DNA of 64,000 bases from the NCBI RefSeq assembly GCF_001435815.1, contig NZ_AZFV01000001.1, positions 62,001-126,000 on the forward strand, in the 5' to 3' direction. Made by a program: the position numbers and the translations under genes. The notes beneath the pieces are model-generated. The model made no database searches, had not been told where the DNA came from, and was given only the letters and a program-made list of their open reading frames with translations. The DNA comes from Companilactobacillus nantensis DSM 16982. Its GTDB lineage: Bacteria; Bacillota; Bacilli; Lactobacillales; Lactobacillaceae. Below are positions 27,686-37,800 of the stretch, in pieces; the stretch's first letter is position 1; every line of letters begins with the position of its first letter.

Positions 27686-28156
27686 TTATTTTTCTAAACC
27701 ATAAGCACTTAGAATTTTTTCTTGCAAACCAATCATAACCTTCTCTTCTTCAGGTTTAATGTGGTCATAGCCATTCAAGTGTAAAATACCATGAACGATT
27801 GTGTAACCTAGTTCGCGATCAAATGAATGCTCGTAATCCTTAGCATGTTCATCAACTATTTCGACGCTGATAAACAAATCACCTAAATCAACTGGCAAAT
27901 CAGGAATTTGTGCTTCCAAGTAATCCAATGAATCTTCACCATCGTTGATAGCAAAACTGATTACATCGGTTGCGCGGTCAGTATCACGATATTCCTTGTT
28001 GATTTCGTGAATCTTGTCTTTTGTTACAAAGTGAATCGACAATTGTGTATTGTCTTTTAAATCTAATTTATTGAATGTGAATTGGACAATATCCTTAACC
28101 CAATTTTCACGTGTTTGATCAATTAAATTATCATCATTATAAATTTCTAAGTCCAT
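27686..28156 (-). CDS. ybeY: Endoribonuclease YbeY, rRNA maturation factor
   Basis: 156 residues. It contains the zinc motif HGILHLNGYDH (three His) and the upstream YRDTDRATDVISFA block. Acts in 16S rRNA 3'-end processing and 70S quality control. It follows phoH by 15 bp, the usual order. Confidence 0.96.
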   Translation of the reverse strand: MDLEIYNDDNLIDQTRENWVKDIVQFTFNKLDLKDNTQLSIHFVTKDKIHEINKEYRDTDRATDVISFAINDGEDSLDYLEAQIPDLPVDLGDLFISVEIVDEHAKDYEHSFDRELGYTIVHGILHLNGYDHIKPEEEKVMIGLQEKILSAYGLEK

Positions 28157-28171
28157 AATAATCCCCAGTAA

Positions 28172-29149
28172 TTATTTTTCAATTTTGTCTGAATCTTCAT
28201 AAGCATCGATAATTTCAGCAACAACTGGATGTCTAACAACATCAGCTGAACTAAAGTTAACAAATTCAACATGTGGTAAATTCGTCAAAATGTGTTGTGC
28301 TTGAACTAACCCACTACGAGTGTGTCCAGGCAAATCAATTTGTGAAATATCACCGTTAACAATCATTTTTGAACCAAAGCCTAAACGTGTCAAAAACATC
28401 TTCATTTGTTCACGAGTCGTGTTTTGAGCCTCATCCAAAATGACAAAGGCTTCATCCAAAGTCCGACCTCTCATATAAGCTAGAGGAGCAACTTCGATCA
28501 CGCCACGTTCAAGTAGACGGCTTGTATGGTCTGAACCCATAATAGCATACAAAGCATCGTAAATTGGTCTCATGTATGGATCAACTTTTTCTTTCAAGTC
28601 ACCCGGTAGGAAACCTAAGCTTTCACCTGCTTCAACAGCTGGACGAGTCAAAATAATTCTTTGAACAGTACCTTGTTTCAAAGCGGCAACTGCCATAACG
28701 ACAGCTAAATAAGTTTTACCTGTACCAGCAGGTCCAATTCCGAAAGTAATATCATTATGATTGATAGCATTAACATACTGTCTTTGTCCAAAGTTTCTTA
28801 CTCGAACAGGTTTACCACTAAAATCTTTAATCAGCTCATCTTTATAAAGATCGCCAAAGTAATCTAAGGTACCACGTTCAACCATCTTTAAGCCACTGAC
28901 AACATCAGCTGCACCGAGACTTACTCCAGTTTGAACTAATTCCATTAATTTTCTAAGTAATGCTGTAGCGCTGTTGACATTAGCCTCAACGCCAGTTACA
29001 TCTAGTTGATCGCCAAATGCGTGAATCTGGACATCTAAACCTTCCTCGATCAAATGCAAGTTACTGTCATTAACGCCAAAGAGGTTAACCGCATTTTGAG
29101 GATTTTTGATTTGAATGCTCTTTTTAATTTGTTCAACGTTTTCTGTCAA
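28172..29149 (-). CDS. phoH: PhoH-like ATPase
   Basis: 325 residues. An N-terminal KH-like region is followed by the P-loop ATPase GPAGTGKTYLAVVMAVAAL, Walker B EAFVILDEAQNTT and NGDISQIDLPG, typical of the PhoH/YqfF family near ybeY. RNA-related function is inferred for the family; the exact role is uncertain. The start is TTG at 29149 with GGAGGG about 13 bases upstream; no better ATG is present. Confidence 0.92.
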   Translation of the reverse strand: MTENVEQIKKSIQIKNPQNAVNLFGVNDSNLHLIEEGLDVQIHAFGDQLDVTGVEANVNSATALLRKLMELVQTGVSLGAADVVSGLKMVERGTLDYFGDLYKDELIKDFSGKPVRVRNFGQRQYVNAINHNDITFGIGPAGTGKTYLAVVMAVAALKQGTVQRIILTRPAVEAGESLGFLPGDLKEKVDPYMRPIYDALYAIMGSDHTSRLLERGVIEVAPLAYMRGRTLDEAFVILDEAQNTTREQMKMFLTRLGFGSKMIVNGDISQIDLPGHTRSGLVQAQHILTNLPHVEFVNFSSADVVRHPVVAEIIDAYEDSDKIEK

Positions 29150-29511
29150 TAAAGTTCGACCCTCCCGTGTATTACTATGAATGATAGCATATCTATGTTA
29201 TTACAACTGTTGAATGGGCTCAAAATAGTAATTTACTAAAAAATAAATTAACGCCCCACTCATAGCTTTCAATATACCTACAAAAGCTTTATCCCGATTA
29301 TTATTATTTTACCACTCTAATTATGCTAGTGAAATATAACTGAGCCAGTCAAACAACCTTTCAGATAAGCAATTTCCAACTCATTAAAGCCAATTAATTC
29401 AAATGAGTTTTATTAATTTATTGGGAGCAAAAAAATTGATTTTAAAACTACCGAAATTTGCTTTCTTTATTTCATTATCATCATTTTTCATATAAAATTG
29501 AATTTAAACAT
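29150..29511. other. intergenic region without a recognised gene
   Basis: About 360 bp of AT-rich DNA between phoH and rpsU. In many Firmicutes yqeY lies here; no recognisable remnant of it is seen. It should contain the promoter for phoH-ybeY. No strong hairpin or repeat was found. Confidence 0.4.
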
Positions 29512-29551
29512 AAAAAAAGCCCAGCAAGCAAATTGCTTGTTTGGACTTTTT
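29512..29551 (-). terminator. intrinsic terminator after rpsU
   Basis: A 16-bp-class stem (AGTCCAAACAAGCAA with TTGCTTGCTGGGCT) followed by T7 on the minus strand. Confidence 0.85.
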
Positions 29552-29567
29552 AAGTTTAACTATCGAT

Positions 29568-29750
29568 TTAACGACGTTTCTTATTGCGCTTACGAGCAGC
29601 CTCTGACTTAAGCTTTCTCTTGACACTTGGCTTTTCGTAAAACTCACGTTTTCTATATTCTTGAAGAGTACCACTCTTTGAAACGGAACGTTTGAATCGA
29701 CGAAGAGCATCATCAAGCGACTCGTTTTCACGAACGACGGTTTTTGCCAT
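29568..29750 (-). CDS. rpsU: 30S ribosomal protein S21
   Basis: 60 residues: [20 protein letters not shown] at the N-terminus and a strongly basic C-terminus ending RKRNKKRR. Full length for the family. The Shine-Dalgarno is GGAGGGATTATCAT. Single gene with its own terminator. Confidence 0.97.
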   Translation of the reverse strand: MAKTVVRENESLDDALRRFKRSVSKSGTLQEYRKREFYEKPSVKRKLKSEAARKRNKKRR

Positions 29751-29873
29751 ATGATAATCCCTCCTTCCGATTTTTAACGTAACTGTACTATTGCTCTAGC
29801 AGTTCATATGTTATTATAACAAAAAGAAGCTAATGTTCAAATATTTTTTTACATTTTTTTGGAGGAATTTATT

Positions 29874-30695
29874 ATGAAACAGAAATTAGACGTTTTTGTT
29901 CTCTCTGACGGTGTCGGAGAAACTGCTTTGAGAGTTGCTAGAGCAGCATTTATCCAATTTCCCGAGATGGATACCACATTTACAAAATATCCATTTATAA
30001 AAAAAGATATTCAGCTAGATAACATCCTAGCGATGGCAAAAGACAAGCATGCAGTGGTTTTGCATACAATTGTCTCAAAAGAAATCTGTGAAAAGATCAA
30101 TGAATTTTGCCAAGATAATGGAATCGTTTATTACGATATTTTAAACCCCATTATCGGAACTTTCTCCCAGATGACTCACCAAACACCTTTACGTAAAAAA
30201 GGTTTGTTACACGAACTTGATAAAAATTACTTTGATATGATCTCAGCCATGGAATTTACAATCACTAATGACGATGGTCAAAATCCAAAGGGTCTCCTAG
30301 AAGCAGATTTAGTCTTACTTGGAATCTCTAGAACTTCTAAAACACCCCTCTCGCTCTATCTAGCCAATAAAAACATTAAGGTAGCTAATCTACCACTTGG
30401 CCCTACAACAAACCTCCCAGAGCAATTATGGAGCGTTGACAAGAAAAAAATCATCGGCTTGACAAATGATACGAACGTTTTACTTAAAATTCGCCGTCAA
30501 AGAATGATTGCTTACGGATTAGATCCAGATACAACTTATTCTGACAGTGACGAAATCAAAAAAGAATTAGACTATTCAAACGAAATTTATAACGAACTCG
30601 GTTGCCCTGTAATCAACGTAGCTGACCGTTCAATTGAAGAGACAGCTGCCATTATTATGGAAAAGCTCCACTTTAATGGCTATCAAAATAGCTAG
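29874..30695 (+). CDS. PPDK regulatory protein-type kinase/phosphotransferase (DUF299)
   Basis: 273 residues starting MKQKLDVFVLSDGVGETALRVA and containing the P-loop-like LLGISRTSKTPLSLYLAN. This is the PpsR/YqfL family: ADP-dependent phosphorylation and Pi-dependent dephosphorylation of PEP synthase or pyruvate phosphate dikinase in organisms that have them. No ppdK or ppsA target is in this window; whether the genome has one is unknown. The ATG at 29874 follows GGAGGAATTT; the TTG at 29859 lies in the Shine-Dalgarno. Divergent from rpsU. Confidence 0.9.
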   Translation: MKQKLDVFVLSDGVGETALRVARAAFIQFPEMDTTFTKYPFIKKDIQLDNILAMAKDKHAVVLHTIVSKEICEKINEFCQDNGIVYYDILNPIIGTFSQMTHQTPLRKKGLLHELDKNYFDMISAMEFTITNDDGQNPKGLLEADLVLLGISRTSKTPLSLYLANKNIKVANLPLGPTTNLPEQLWSVDKKKIIGLTNDTNVLLKIRRQRMIAYGLDPDTTYSDSDEIKKELDYSNEIYNELGCPVINVADRSIEETAAIIMEKLHFNGYQNS

Positions 30696-30718
30696 TTGAG
30701 ACATAACTAATCAAAATT

Positions 30719-30762
30719 AAAAAGATTCAGACATTTTTTTACAATTGTCTGAATCTTTTTTG
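30719..30762. terminator. bidirectional terminator between the ppsR-like gene and nfo
   Basis: AAAAGATTCAGACA with TGTCTGAATCTTTT, 14 bp, T-runs both sides, between convergent genes. Confidence 0.85.
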
Positions 30763-30798
30763 TTAAAATTCCAAAAACTAGTCTGCACATCTAGCAAA

Positions 30799-30822
30799 TA
30801 TTTCTCGATTCTGGAGACAGTA
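30799..30822. repeat. Left member of a 24-nt inverted repeat flanking nfo
   Basis: This 24-mer (core TCGATTCTGGAGAC) is the reverse complement of 31792-31815 with one mismatch. The two copies stand just after the end and just before the start of nfo, about 970 bp apart. The CTGGAGACAGTA part resembles the right terminus CTGGAGGTGGCA of the intergenic structured element. Confidence 0.7.
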
Positions 30823-30830
30823 AAACCTGT

Positions 30831-31733
30831 TTAATACTTGCCAGCCAACAAATTCTCCCTCATTTCTGGATCAAACTTATTATTTCTTAGCATTTCAATT
30901 TCAGCCTTATATGGAGCAACCCCCTTTTTGTCATTCTCATCTTTCTTAACATAGGGTGTTTCCATAATCTTAGGGATATTTTCCAACTGTGGGTGATTAG
31001 CTACATAACTCAAAGCATCAAATCCAATTGTACCGAAACCGATATTGGTGTGACGATCTTTATGAGATCCCATTTCATTCTTGGAATCATTCAAATGAAT
31101 TACTGATAATTTGTCTAAACCGATAATATGATCAAATTCATTCAAAACACCATCGAAATCATTTTTTACATCGTAACCAGCATCGCTCATATGACAAGTG
31201 TCCATCGTGACTGATAATTTATCATTTTGTTGGCAGTTATCAAAAATTTCAGCAATTTGTTCAAAAGTTATTCCGACTTCAGTTCCCTTACCAGCCATCG
31301 TTTCAATCGCAACACTAACTTTTTGATCTGGCATGATAGCTTCATTCAACGCTTGACCAATTTGTTTTAAAGCAACTTCGGGACCAGCCTTCAAATGGGC
31401 ACCAGGATGAAAACTAATTGCTTCGATACCTAAAGCATCAGCGCGCATAAATTCATCGTGCATAAAGGAAATACCAAATGGTAATTTGTCAGGTTTAACA
31501 GTATTACCAAGGTTAACGATATATGGTGCGTGACCAATTATGTGATCAATGCCATACTCTTTTAAAAGTTTTTGACCTTCTGGAATTTTCATTTCAGAAA
31601 CGTCCTTACGACGTGTGTTTTGAGGTGCACCAGTAAAAATCATCATTGCGTTAGCTCCATAGCTGTGTGCTTCTTCAGCTGAACCAACTAACATTTTGGG
31701 TGCTTTCATTGCAACATGTGATCCAATTATCAT
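30831..31733 (-). CDS. nfo: Deoxyribonuclease IV (AP endonuclease IV)
   Basis: About 300 residues, a TIM-barrel AP endonuclease: [62 protein letters not shown] and [20 protein letters not shown] carry the expected zinc ligands. Cleaves at abasic sites in base-excision repair. The ATG at 31733 follows AGGGAGGTTTTTT; the longer frame begins with a TTG one codon upstream. The gene is bracketed by an inverted repeat (30799, 31792). Confidence 0.95.
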   Translation of the reverse strand: MIIGSHVAMKAPKMLVGSAEEAHSYGANAMMIFTGAPQNTRRKDVSEMKIPEGQKLLKEYGIDHIIGHAPYIVNLGNTVKPDKLPFGISFMHDEFMRADALGIEAISFHPGAHLKAGPEVALKQIGQALNEAIMPDQKVSVAIETMAGKGTEVGITFEQIAEIFDNCQQNDKLSVTMDTCHMSDAGYDVKNDFDGVLNEFDHIIGLDKLSVIHLNDSKNEMGSHKDRHTNIGFGTIGFDALSYVANHPQLENIPKIMETPYVKKDENDKKGVAPYKAEIEMLRNNKFDPEMRENLLAGKY

Positions 31734-31790
31734 CAAAAAACCTCCCTGAATTTAACTACCAAAATTATAGCATAACGCGTTGTGCTAGTT

Positions 31791-31815
31791 ATACCGTCTC
31801 CAGAATCGAGAAATA
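31791..31815. repeat. Right member of the nfo-flanking inverted repeat and left-end motif of element A
   Basis: Contains ATACCGTCTCCAG (31791-31803), close to the inverse of the element's right terminus CTGGAGGTGGCAT at 32030-32042. It may therefore be the left terminal inverted repeat of a unit of about 250 bp (31791-32042). The same 24 nt pair with 30799-30822. Confidence 0.6.
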
Positions 31816-31864
31816 ATCTATAAAAAATGTTATTCTACACTTCAAAATAAAAAACAACGAATAA

Positions 31865-32042
31865 CTAGCCGGAAGGAACAAGAATTTAGGTCGCTGTGAA
31901 GGTGGCGTTAGCACTTTAGTGCTTACACCACGGGACGAGTTTTGAAACTCGCGTATTTTGCGAGGTTCAAAATCGAGAGGCGAGACCTTGGCTCGACTCG
32001 GTCCCCATAGCGACCTAAATTTCTTGTTCCTGGAGGTGGCAT
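31865..32042 (+). repeat. Intergenic structured element, copy A
   Basis: About 178 nt. An outer helix of about 20 bp (GGAACAAGAATTTAGG with CCTAAATTTCTTGTTCC) encloses three arms: GGTGGCGTTAGCAC...GTGCTTACACCAC, the conserved GAGTTTTGAAACTCGC...GCGAGGTTCAAAATC, and GAGGCGAG...CTCGACTC (one mismatch). The conserved edge GGTCCCC precedes the closing strand. It lies between nfo and the YitT gene, after the stop of the latter. Orientation is relative; the neighbouring genes are on the minus strand. Confidence 0.8.
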
Positions 32043-32083
32043 ATTTAACTAGCACCACGCGCTAGCATACCAAAAAACGGCAA

Positions 32084-32116
32084 CAAAAAAAGTGAAACCA
32101 AATTGATTTCACTTTT
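32084..32116 (-). terminator. intrinsic terminator after the YitT-family gene
   Basis: AAAAGTGAAAT stem with a short loop and T7 on the minus strand, just past the stop codon. Confidence 0.8.
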
Positions 32117-32120
32117 GTAA

Positions 32121-32999
32121 TTAATATATGTGTGCTTGATAAAACCTTCCCATGATTGTAATCGTATCCGTAACACTTACGAACGCATGTTGATCAGACA
32201 ATGCCATCGCATTTTCCAAATCATGTAGTTCTGAACGTGAGATAACGGTAAATAGAATTGTTTTTTCTTCGTGCTTATAAGCACCTTCAGCATCATGAAC
32301 AATCGTAATACCACGGCGCATTTCATTTTGAATTTGTGTAATAACGTTTTTAGGTTTAGAAGTAACAATCATAACTTGAAGTTTTTGATCCTTGTTATAA
32401 ATCATATCAATAACTTGACCATTGATGAAGATACTGACCGCACTATAAAGCGCATGGACCCAGCCGAACAGAAAACCTGCACAAGCAACGATAAAAATAT
32501 TGAACATAATGTTAATTGTTCCAACACTTTTACCAGTCTTCTTACGTAAAATAATTCCCAAAATATCGATACCACCAGTAGATATCCCGTTTCTCAGAGC
32601 CATCCCGGTACCAAACCCATTGGCAACCGCACCAAAAATGGCACAGACCAACGGATCAGCCGTAATTTTAACTGGTGGTAATAAATGCATCATCATACTG
32701 GCTAGAGCAACCGCAATTATGGTAAAAATCGTAAATTTGTGATCAATCTTTCGCCAAGACAAAACGAATAATGGTGCGTTTAATGCAAAATACATCACAG
32801 CAGTCGATAAATTAAATGGCAGCCAGCGATGCGAAATCGTTGAAATCAATTGCGCAGCACCAGTTACACCAGAACCATAAATACCGCCCGGTGTCCAGAA
32901 CATATTAACCGCAATCGAAACAGCAATTGAATATAAAAATGCTATTGAAATTTTGGATAAGTTCTGATGTCTTTCAATCAGCTTATCTAATTCACCCAT
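32121..32999 (-). CDS. YitT/DUF2179-family membrane protein
   Basis: 292 residues: five or six membrane helices in the first 200 residues with the family-typical GGIYGSGVTGAAQLIS and NGISTGGIDILGIILRKKTGKSVGTIN, then a cytoplasmic DUF2179 domain (VMIVTSKPKNVITQIQNEMRRGITIV...TVISRSELHDLENAM). Several paralogues per genome are usual; transport is assumed but no substrate is established. The Shine-Dalgarno is AGGAGAATTTTT. Confidence 0.9.
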   Translation of the reverse strand: MGELDKLIERHQNLSKISIAFLYSIAVSIAVNMFWTPGGIYGSGVTGAAQLISTISHRWLPFNLSTAVMYFALNAPLFVLSWRKIDHKFTIFTIIAVALASMMMHLLPPVKITADPLVCAIFGAVANGFGTGMALRNGISTGGIDILGIILRKKTGKSVGTINIMFNIFIVACAGFLFGWVHALYSAVSIFINGQVIDMIYNKDQKLQVMIVTSKPKNVITQIQNEMRRGITIVHDAEGAYKHEEKTILFTVISRSELHDLENAMALSDQHAFVSVTDTITIMGRFYQAHIY

Positions 33000-33066
33000 A
33001 CTAAAAAATTCTCCTAGTCGTCATAAGTTACCTAAACATATTAGCACAAATAGCAGTATTTTCAGC

Positions 33067-33585
33067 CTATTTCCGATGTTTTTTCATGAAATCAGCTCGA
33101 CCGGCACTCTCTTCAAGTTCAAAGCGCTCAGGATTCTTCTTATAAAAGTCTTGATGATAGTCTTCAGCTGGATAAAAAGTTGTTGCTGGTTGGATTTTCG
33201 TAACGATTGGATCACTAAATTCTCCCGATTCACTCAAAACTTTTTTAGAAGCTTCAGCAATTTCTTTTTGTGATTCATTTTGGTAAAAAATAACTGGTCG
33301 ATAGCTATCGCCACGGTCCTGAAACTGACCCATAGCATCAGTTGGATCAGCAATTTGCCAATACAATTCAACTAAATCTTGATATGACACGATATCAGCA
33401 TCGTAAGTTATCTCAACTGATTCAGCGTGACCAGTTGTTTCTGTACAGACTTGTTCGTATGTTGGATTAGCAACATGTCCACCACAGTAACCTGATACTA
33501 CTGAAATAATTCCTGGTTGTTCGTCAAAAGGTTGAACCATACACCAGAAACAACCTCCAGCAAAAATTGCAGTTTCTTTCTTCAT
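33067..33585 (-). CDS. msrA: Peptide methionine-S-sulfoxide reductase MsrA
   Basis: 172 residues with the active-site motif [13 protein letters not shown] near the N-terminus and the conserved [24 protein letters not shown] block. Reduces Met-S-sulfoxide in proteins. It directly follows msrB (stop at 33586), so it is probably one operon for oxidised-protein repair. Confidence 0.95.
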   Translation of the reverse strand: MKKETAIFAGGCFWCMVQPFDEQPGIISVVSGYCGGHVANPTYEQVCTETTGHAESVEITYDADIVSYQDLVELYWQIADPTDAMGQFQDRGDSYRPVIFYQNESQKEIAEASKKVLSESGEFSDPIVTKIQPATTFYPAEDYHQDFYKKNPERFELEESAGRADFMKKHRK

Positions 33586-34029
33586 TTATTCAGCATCCCC
33601 ATCTTCAACATATTTTATGTAATCAGCATAACCTTTTTCAGTCATTTCTTCATAGGGAATAAATTTCAAAGATGCTGAATTGATACAATAACGTAACCCA
33701 CCTTGAGCTAAAGGGCCATCCGTAAAAACATGACCCAAATGTGATCCAGCAGCTTTACTAGTAACTTCCGTCCGCTCCATACCGAAGGAACTATCACGAT
33801 GTTCTTTCAACTTGGCGATTGGTTCTGTAAATGACGGCCAACCACAACCAGCGTCATATTTTTTAGCTGATGAAAACAGCGGTTCGCCACTAGCAACATC
33901 AACATAAATACCCTTTTTGTAAAAATCATCATATTTTCCACTAAAAGGACGTTCCGTGGCAGCATGTTGAGTTACTTGATATTCCTCATCAGTAAGACCA
34001 GTTAAGTCTTTTTTGTACTCCTCTGACAT
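33586..34029 (-). CDS. msrB: Peptide methionine-R-sulfoxide reductase MsrB
   Basis: About 147 residues: [28 protein letters not shown] and the catalytic Cys in RYCINSASL. The zinc-binding CxxC pairs of some MsrBs are absent, the common situation in lactobacilli. The ATG at 34029 has AAGGAGTGA upstream; the codon before it is a TTG. First gene of the msrBA pair. Confidence 0.95.
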   Translation of the reverse strand: MSEEYKKDLTGLTDEEYQVTQHAATERPFSGKYDDFYKKGIYVDVASGEPLFSSAKKYDAGCGWPSFTEPIAKLKEHRDSSFGMERTEVTSKAAGSHLGHVFTDGPLAQGGLRYCINSASLKFIPYEEMTEKGYADYIKYVEDGDAE

Positions 34030-34302
34030 CAAATCACTCCTTCTCTATATACAAAATAGTATATGCTTTCACCCAATTAATTCTAGCTATTTGCTTACTT
34101 ACAATGTAATGCAATTGATTACAAGACTACTGAAATATTTGTGCTATTCATACAACTAACAGACGTCTATAAGCATTGTTACAAAAGTATTTATAATAAT
34201 TTTAAATATTCAAAAATATACCCACCGCGTCACAAATCATAAGTTTTCTAAAATACAATTCGTACTCTACTATTCTATTAATCTGGTATTTTAGAGATAA
34301 AT
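34030..34302. other. intergenic region upstream of msrBA
   Basis: About 270 bp of very AT-rich DNA without an ORF. It should hold the msrBA promoter. No repeat seen in this part. Confidence 0.4.
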
Positions 34303-34350
34303 CAAAAAAAGACCATTTCTGGAATGTAAAATCCCAAAATAGTCTTTTTT
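34303..34350. terminator. bidirectional terminator-like hairpin
   Basis: AAAAAAGACCATTT pairs with AAATAGTCTTTTTT (one mismatch) around an inner GG/CC helix, with T-runs on both strands, 240 bp beyond aspS. Confidence 0.7.
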
Positions 34351-34406
34351 CATAATCATTTAATTTTAATTAGAGTATTAAATAAATTCTCAACTAGTGA
34401 ATGAAT

Positions 34407-34586
34407 TAGCCGGAAGTTGTGCGGGATTTATCAGCAGTGATAGTTTTGTTAGGACAACGCAGTTGTTCTTACAAAACGGACGTATTTTGAGATTTGCGTT
34501 CTTTGCGAAGCTCAAAATCGAGGTCTGAGACCTTGGCTCAGACCGGTCCCACAGCAGATATAATCCCGCACAACTGGAGGCGGAAA
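34407..34586 (+). repeat. Intergenic structured element, copy B
   Basis: Same architecture as copy A but strongly diverged in sequence. The outer helix is GTTGTGCGGGATT with AATCCCGCACAAC; the first arm GTTTTGT...ACAAAAC; the third arm GGTCTGAG with CTCAGACC (8 bp, perfect). The conserved middle arm (TTTTGAGATTTGCG...GCGAAGCTCAAAATCGAG), the GAGACC loop and GGTCCC are kept. Copies differ in both halves of each helix, so pairing is preserved. The copy ends 3 nt before the aspS stop codon region. Confidence 0.8.
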
Positions 34587-34588
34587 CC

Positions 34589-36358
34589 CTAGTCCTTCTT
34601 GCTTACTTCAATTCCCAAATCGTCCAATTGTTGTTTTGCAACTTCAAGTGGAGCATGTGTCATTGGTTCTGTAGCATTTGAGTTCTTAGGGAATGCGATC
34701 ACGTCACGAATATTGTCTTTACCAGAAAGCAACATTGCGAAACGATCCAAACCAATTGCCAAACCACCGTGTGGAGGACAACCGTATTGTAAAGCATCCA
34801 ATAGGAAACCAAATTGTTCGTAAGCTTTTTCTTTAGTGAAGTCCAAAGCCTTCAACATCTTTTCTTGAATCTTGTAATCATGGATACGAATTGAGCCACC
34901 ACCAAGTTCATAACCGTTTAGAACGATATCATAACTTTGTGCATATGCCTTGTGAGGATCTTCGCCATCGTTTAGATAGTGAACATCTTCTTCATTAGGC
35001 ATTGTGAATGGATGGTGAGCAGCAGTCCAGCGTTGGATACCTTCGTCATATTCGAACAATGGCCAGTTAACAACCCAGATAAAGGCAAATTCATTAGGAT
35101 CATACAAGTGTTGTTCCTTAGCAATAGCTTTTCTCAAGTATCCTAAAGCGTCTGCAACAACCTTTTTCTTGTCAGCAACAAATAGTAATAGGTCATCATT
35201 TTCAAGGCCAAGACGTTCTACCAAAGCAGCTTCTTGAGGCTTGATAAATTTAGCAACACCACCAGCTAATTCGTTGTCATTAAATTTCGTCCATGCTAAA
35301 CCTTTAGCACCGAAACGTTTGATGTATTCTTGATAAGCTTCAATATTCTTACGTGAATACTTGTCAGCGCCACCCTTGACAACGATAGCTTTAACTTGAC
35401 CGCCGTTATCAATGGTACCCTTGAACACTTTAAATTCAGTATCTTGGAAAACATCGTTCAAATCTTGTAGTTCCATACCGAAACGTACATCAGGCTTATC
35501 TGAACCATAGCGAGCCATGGCGTCATCCCAGTCAATTCTTGGGAATGGTGTCTTAACCTCGATACCCTTTTCATCCTTCATAACACGAGCAATAAGTCCT
35601 TCAGTAGCTGTTTGGATTTCTTCCTTGCTCATGAAACTTGTTTCGATATCGATTTGTGTAAATTCTGGTTGACGATCACCACGAAGGTCTTCATCACGGA
35701 AACAGTGTGCTAGTTGGAAGTAACGGTCAAATCCACCAACCATCAATAACTGCTTGAACAATTGTGGTGATTGTGGAAGAGCAAAGAAACGACCTGGGTA
35801 AACACGTGAAGGAACAAGGTAATCACGAGCACCTTCTGGTGTTGATGGTGTCAAGTTAGGTGTTTCAATGTCAATAAAGCCGTTCTCATAAAGATATTCG
35901 TTAACTGAATGCTTAATTTGAGCACGAGTTCTGATTGCTTTTTGCATTTCAGGTCTACGTAAATCAAGGTAACGATACTTTAATTTAGTTTCTTCTGATG
36001 AATCGATGCCATCTTTAATTTCGAATGGTGGTGTCAATGACTTGTTAAGAATCTCAACCTTTTCAACAACAACTTCCACTTTACCAGTCTTCATGTCGTC
36101 ATTAGTAGCACCTTCGCCACGAAGTCTAACAGTACCGATAACGTTAATTACGTATTCTGATCTAAGATTTTCAGCAGCATCAAGTGCAGTTTGGTTATCA
36201 GTATTAAATACCAATTGCACGATACCCTTGTAATCTCTAAGGTCAACGAAAATCAAACCACCTAAGTCACGACGTCGTTGAACCCATCCATCTAAAGAAA
36301 CTTTTTTACCAACATACTCTTCAGTAATGTTGCCACAATAATCTGTTCTTTCTTCCAT
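34589..36358 (-). CDS. aspS: Aspartyl-tRNA synthetase
   Basis: 589 residues, the long bacterial-type AspRS: N-terminal OB fold ([23 protein letters not shown]), class II motif 2 region [20 protein letters not shown], a GAD insertion domain (VKAIVVKGG) and motif 3 [14 protein letters not shown]. It follows hisS by 2 bp, and the pair is under one T-box. Confidence 0.97.
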   Translation of the reverse strand: MEERTDYCGNITEEYVGKKVSLDGWVQRRRDLGGLIFVDLRDYKGIVQLVFNTDNQTALDAAENLRSEYVINVIGTVRLRGEGATNDDMKTGKVEVVVEKVEILNKSLTPPFEIKDGIDSSEETKLKYRYLDLRRPEMQKAIRTRAQIKHSVNEYLYENGFIDIETPNLTPSTPEGARDYLVPSRVYPGRFFALPQSPQLFKQLLMVGGFDRYFQLAHCFRDEDLRGDRQPEFTQIDIETSFMSKEEIQTATEGLIARVMKDEKGIEVKTPFPRIDWDDAMARYGSDKPDVRFGMELQDLNDVFQDTEFKVFKGTIDNGGQVKAIVVKGGADKYSRKNIEAYQEYIKRFGAKGLAWTKFNDNELAGGVAKFIKPQEAALVERLGLENDDLLLFVADKKKVVADALGYLRKAIAKEQHLYDPNEFAFIWVVNWPLFEYDEGIQRWTAAHHPFTMPNEEDVHYLNDGEDPHKAYAQSYDIVLNGYELGGGSIRIHDYKIQEKMLKALDFTKEKAYEQFGFLLDALQYGCPPHGGLAIGLDRFAMLLSGKDNIRDVIAFPKNSNATEPMTHAPLEVAKQQLDDLGIEVSKKD

Positions 36359-36360
36359 GT

Positions 36361-37632
36361 TTATCCCTCGATTTTTTTCAATTCTGCAGCTAAGTTTTCC
36401 AATGACACACTGACTTGTTCCCCAGTAGCCATATCTTTGACGTTGGCTGTATCATTTTCTAATTCAGTATCACCGATTGTTACAGTGTACTTAGCATTTA
36501 GATTATTAGCTGTCTTGAATTGAGCTTTGATTTTTCTTTGTAGATAGTCTTTATCTGCACAGAATCCAGCTCTACGCAAGTTGGAAAGAATTTTCACTGA
36601 AGCACGTTCAGCTTTTTCACCAATTGTTACTAAGTAAACATCAAGATCATTCGCACTTGGAAGATCTTCATCCTTCAATAACAACATCAAACGTTCCACA
36701 CCAAGTCCAAAACCAATACCAGGTGTTTCTGGTCCACCAAGTTCTTCAACTAAACCGTTGTAACGGCCACCAGCCAAAACAGTAATTTCTTTATTACCGA
36801 AAGCTGGATCAGTTACCATAAATTCAAAAATTGTGTGGTTATAGTAATCAAGACCACGAACCATTGTTGAATCTACTTCATAATTAATATCAAGGTCATC
36901 CAACAAGCCTTTAAGATATTCAAAACGTTGAGCTGAAGCATCATTCAAGTAATCCAAAATTGATGGTGCATTAGCAACGATTTTCTTATCATTGACATCT
37001 TTACTATCAAGAATACGTAATGGATTCTTATCTAGACGAATCTTCGAATCATCACTCAATTGATCTTTAAATGGTGTAAAGTAATCAACCAAAGCCTTGT
37101 GATAAGCGGCACGTGATTCAGGATCGCCTAAAGTATTCAAAGCAACTTTCAAATTTTTAATTCCTAAGCGGTTTAAGAATTCCAAACCAACGGAAATGAT
37201 TTCAGCATCTAATTCAGGAGAATCAGAACCAAACGCTTCAACACCGATTTGGTGGAATTGACGTTGACGACCTGATTGAGGACGTTCATATCTAAACATT
37301 GGTCCCTTGTACCAAACCTTGTAAGGCTTGATGTGTTCTGGTCCATAAAGTTTATTTTCAACATATGCACGAACAACACCGGCTGTTCCTTCTGGTCTCA
37401 AGGCTAAATGTCTATCACCCTTGTCTTTAAAATCATACATTTCCTTTGAAACAATATCAGATGTATCACCTGAAGATCTTTCAAAGACCTCGTATGATTC
37501 AAAGATTGGGGTTCTTATTTCGGAAAAACGGTATTTATTAAAGGTATCTTGAGCAATTGATTCAACATATTGCCACTTTTGGGATTCTCCGGGCAAAATG
37601 TCCATGGTCCCTTTTGGTTTTTGATAGCGCAT
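36361..37632 (-). CDS. hisS: Histidyl-tRNA synthetase
   Basis: About 423 residues: [16 protein letters not shown], motif 2 [20 protein letters not shown], the histidine A motif [14 protein letters not shown] and motif 3 [15 protein letters not shown]. The C-terminal anticodon-binding domain is complete. The ATG at 37632 follows AAGGAGGATTTTT; the longer frame to 37692 starts inside the T-box terminator. Confidence 0.97.
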   Translation of the reverse strand: MRYQKPKGTMDILPGESQKWQYVESIAQDTFNKYRFSEIRTPIFESYEVFERSSGDTSDIVSKEMYDFKDKGDRHLALRPEGTAGVVRAYVENKLYGPEHIKPYKVWYKGPMFRYERPQSGRQRQFHQIGVEAFGSDSPELDAEIISVGLEFLNRLGIKNLKVALNTLGDPESRAAYHKALVDYFTPFKDQLSDDSKIRLDKNPLRILDSKDVNDKKIVANAPSILDYLNDASAQRFEYLKGLLDDLDINYEVDSTMVRGLDYYNHTIFEFMVTDPAFGNKEITVLAGGRYNGLVEELGGPETPGIGFGLGVERLMLLLKDEDLPSANDLDVYLVTIGEKAERASVKILSNLRRAGFCADKDYLQRKIKAQFKTANNLNAKYTVTIGDTELENDTANVKDMATGEQVSVSLENLAAELKKIEG

Positions 37633-37639
37633 AAAAATC

Positions 37640-37800
37640 CTCCTTAAATAAAAAACACCCTTGTCCAAATAAGACAAGGGTGCATTCTGCACGGTACCAC
37701 CTAGTTTTTTTGCTGCAGTTAACGCCTGCCAGACGATAAAAAGTCACACAACCAATCGTTATCTGCTCTCAGCCACCAGATTCTCTGTAAAACGATTTAT
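37640..37800 (-). promoter_or_regulatory. T-box riboswitch for hisS-aspS
   Basis: The T-box sequence AGGTGGTACCGTG lies at 37702-37690. A terminator stem CACCCTTGTC/GACAAGGGTG with T6 lies at 37683-37651. Upstream are AGAGAATCTGG and AATCGTT/AACGATT helices in the stem I region. I could not fix the specifier codon with confidence (His or Asp are the expected choices). Confidence 0.85.

Noticed and set aside
31789-32058. 89-residue open frame on the minus strand
   Set aside because: It is entirely made of structured element copy A and its flank; the translation follows the hairpins and is not shared by the other copies.
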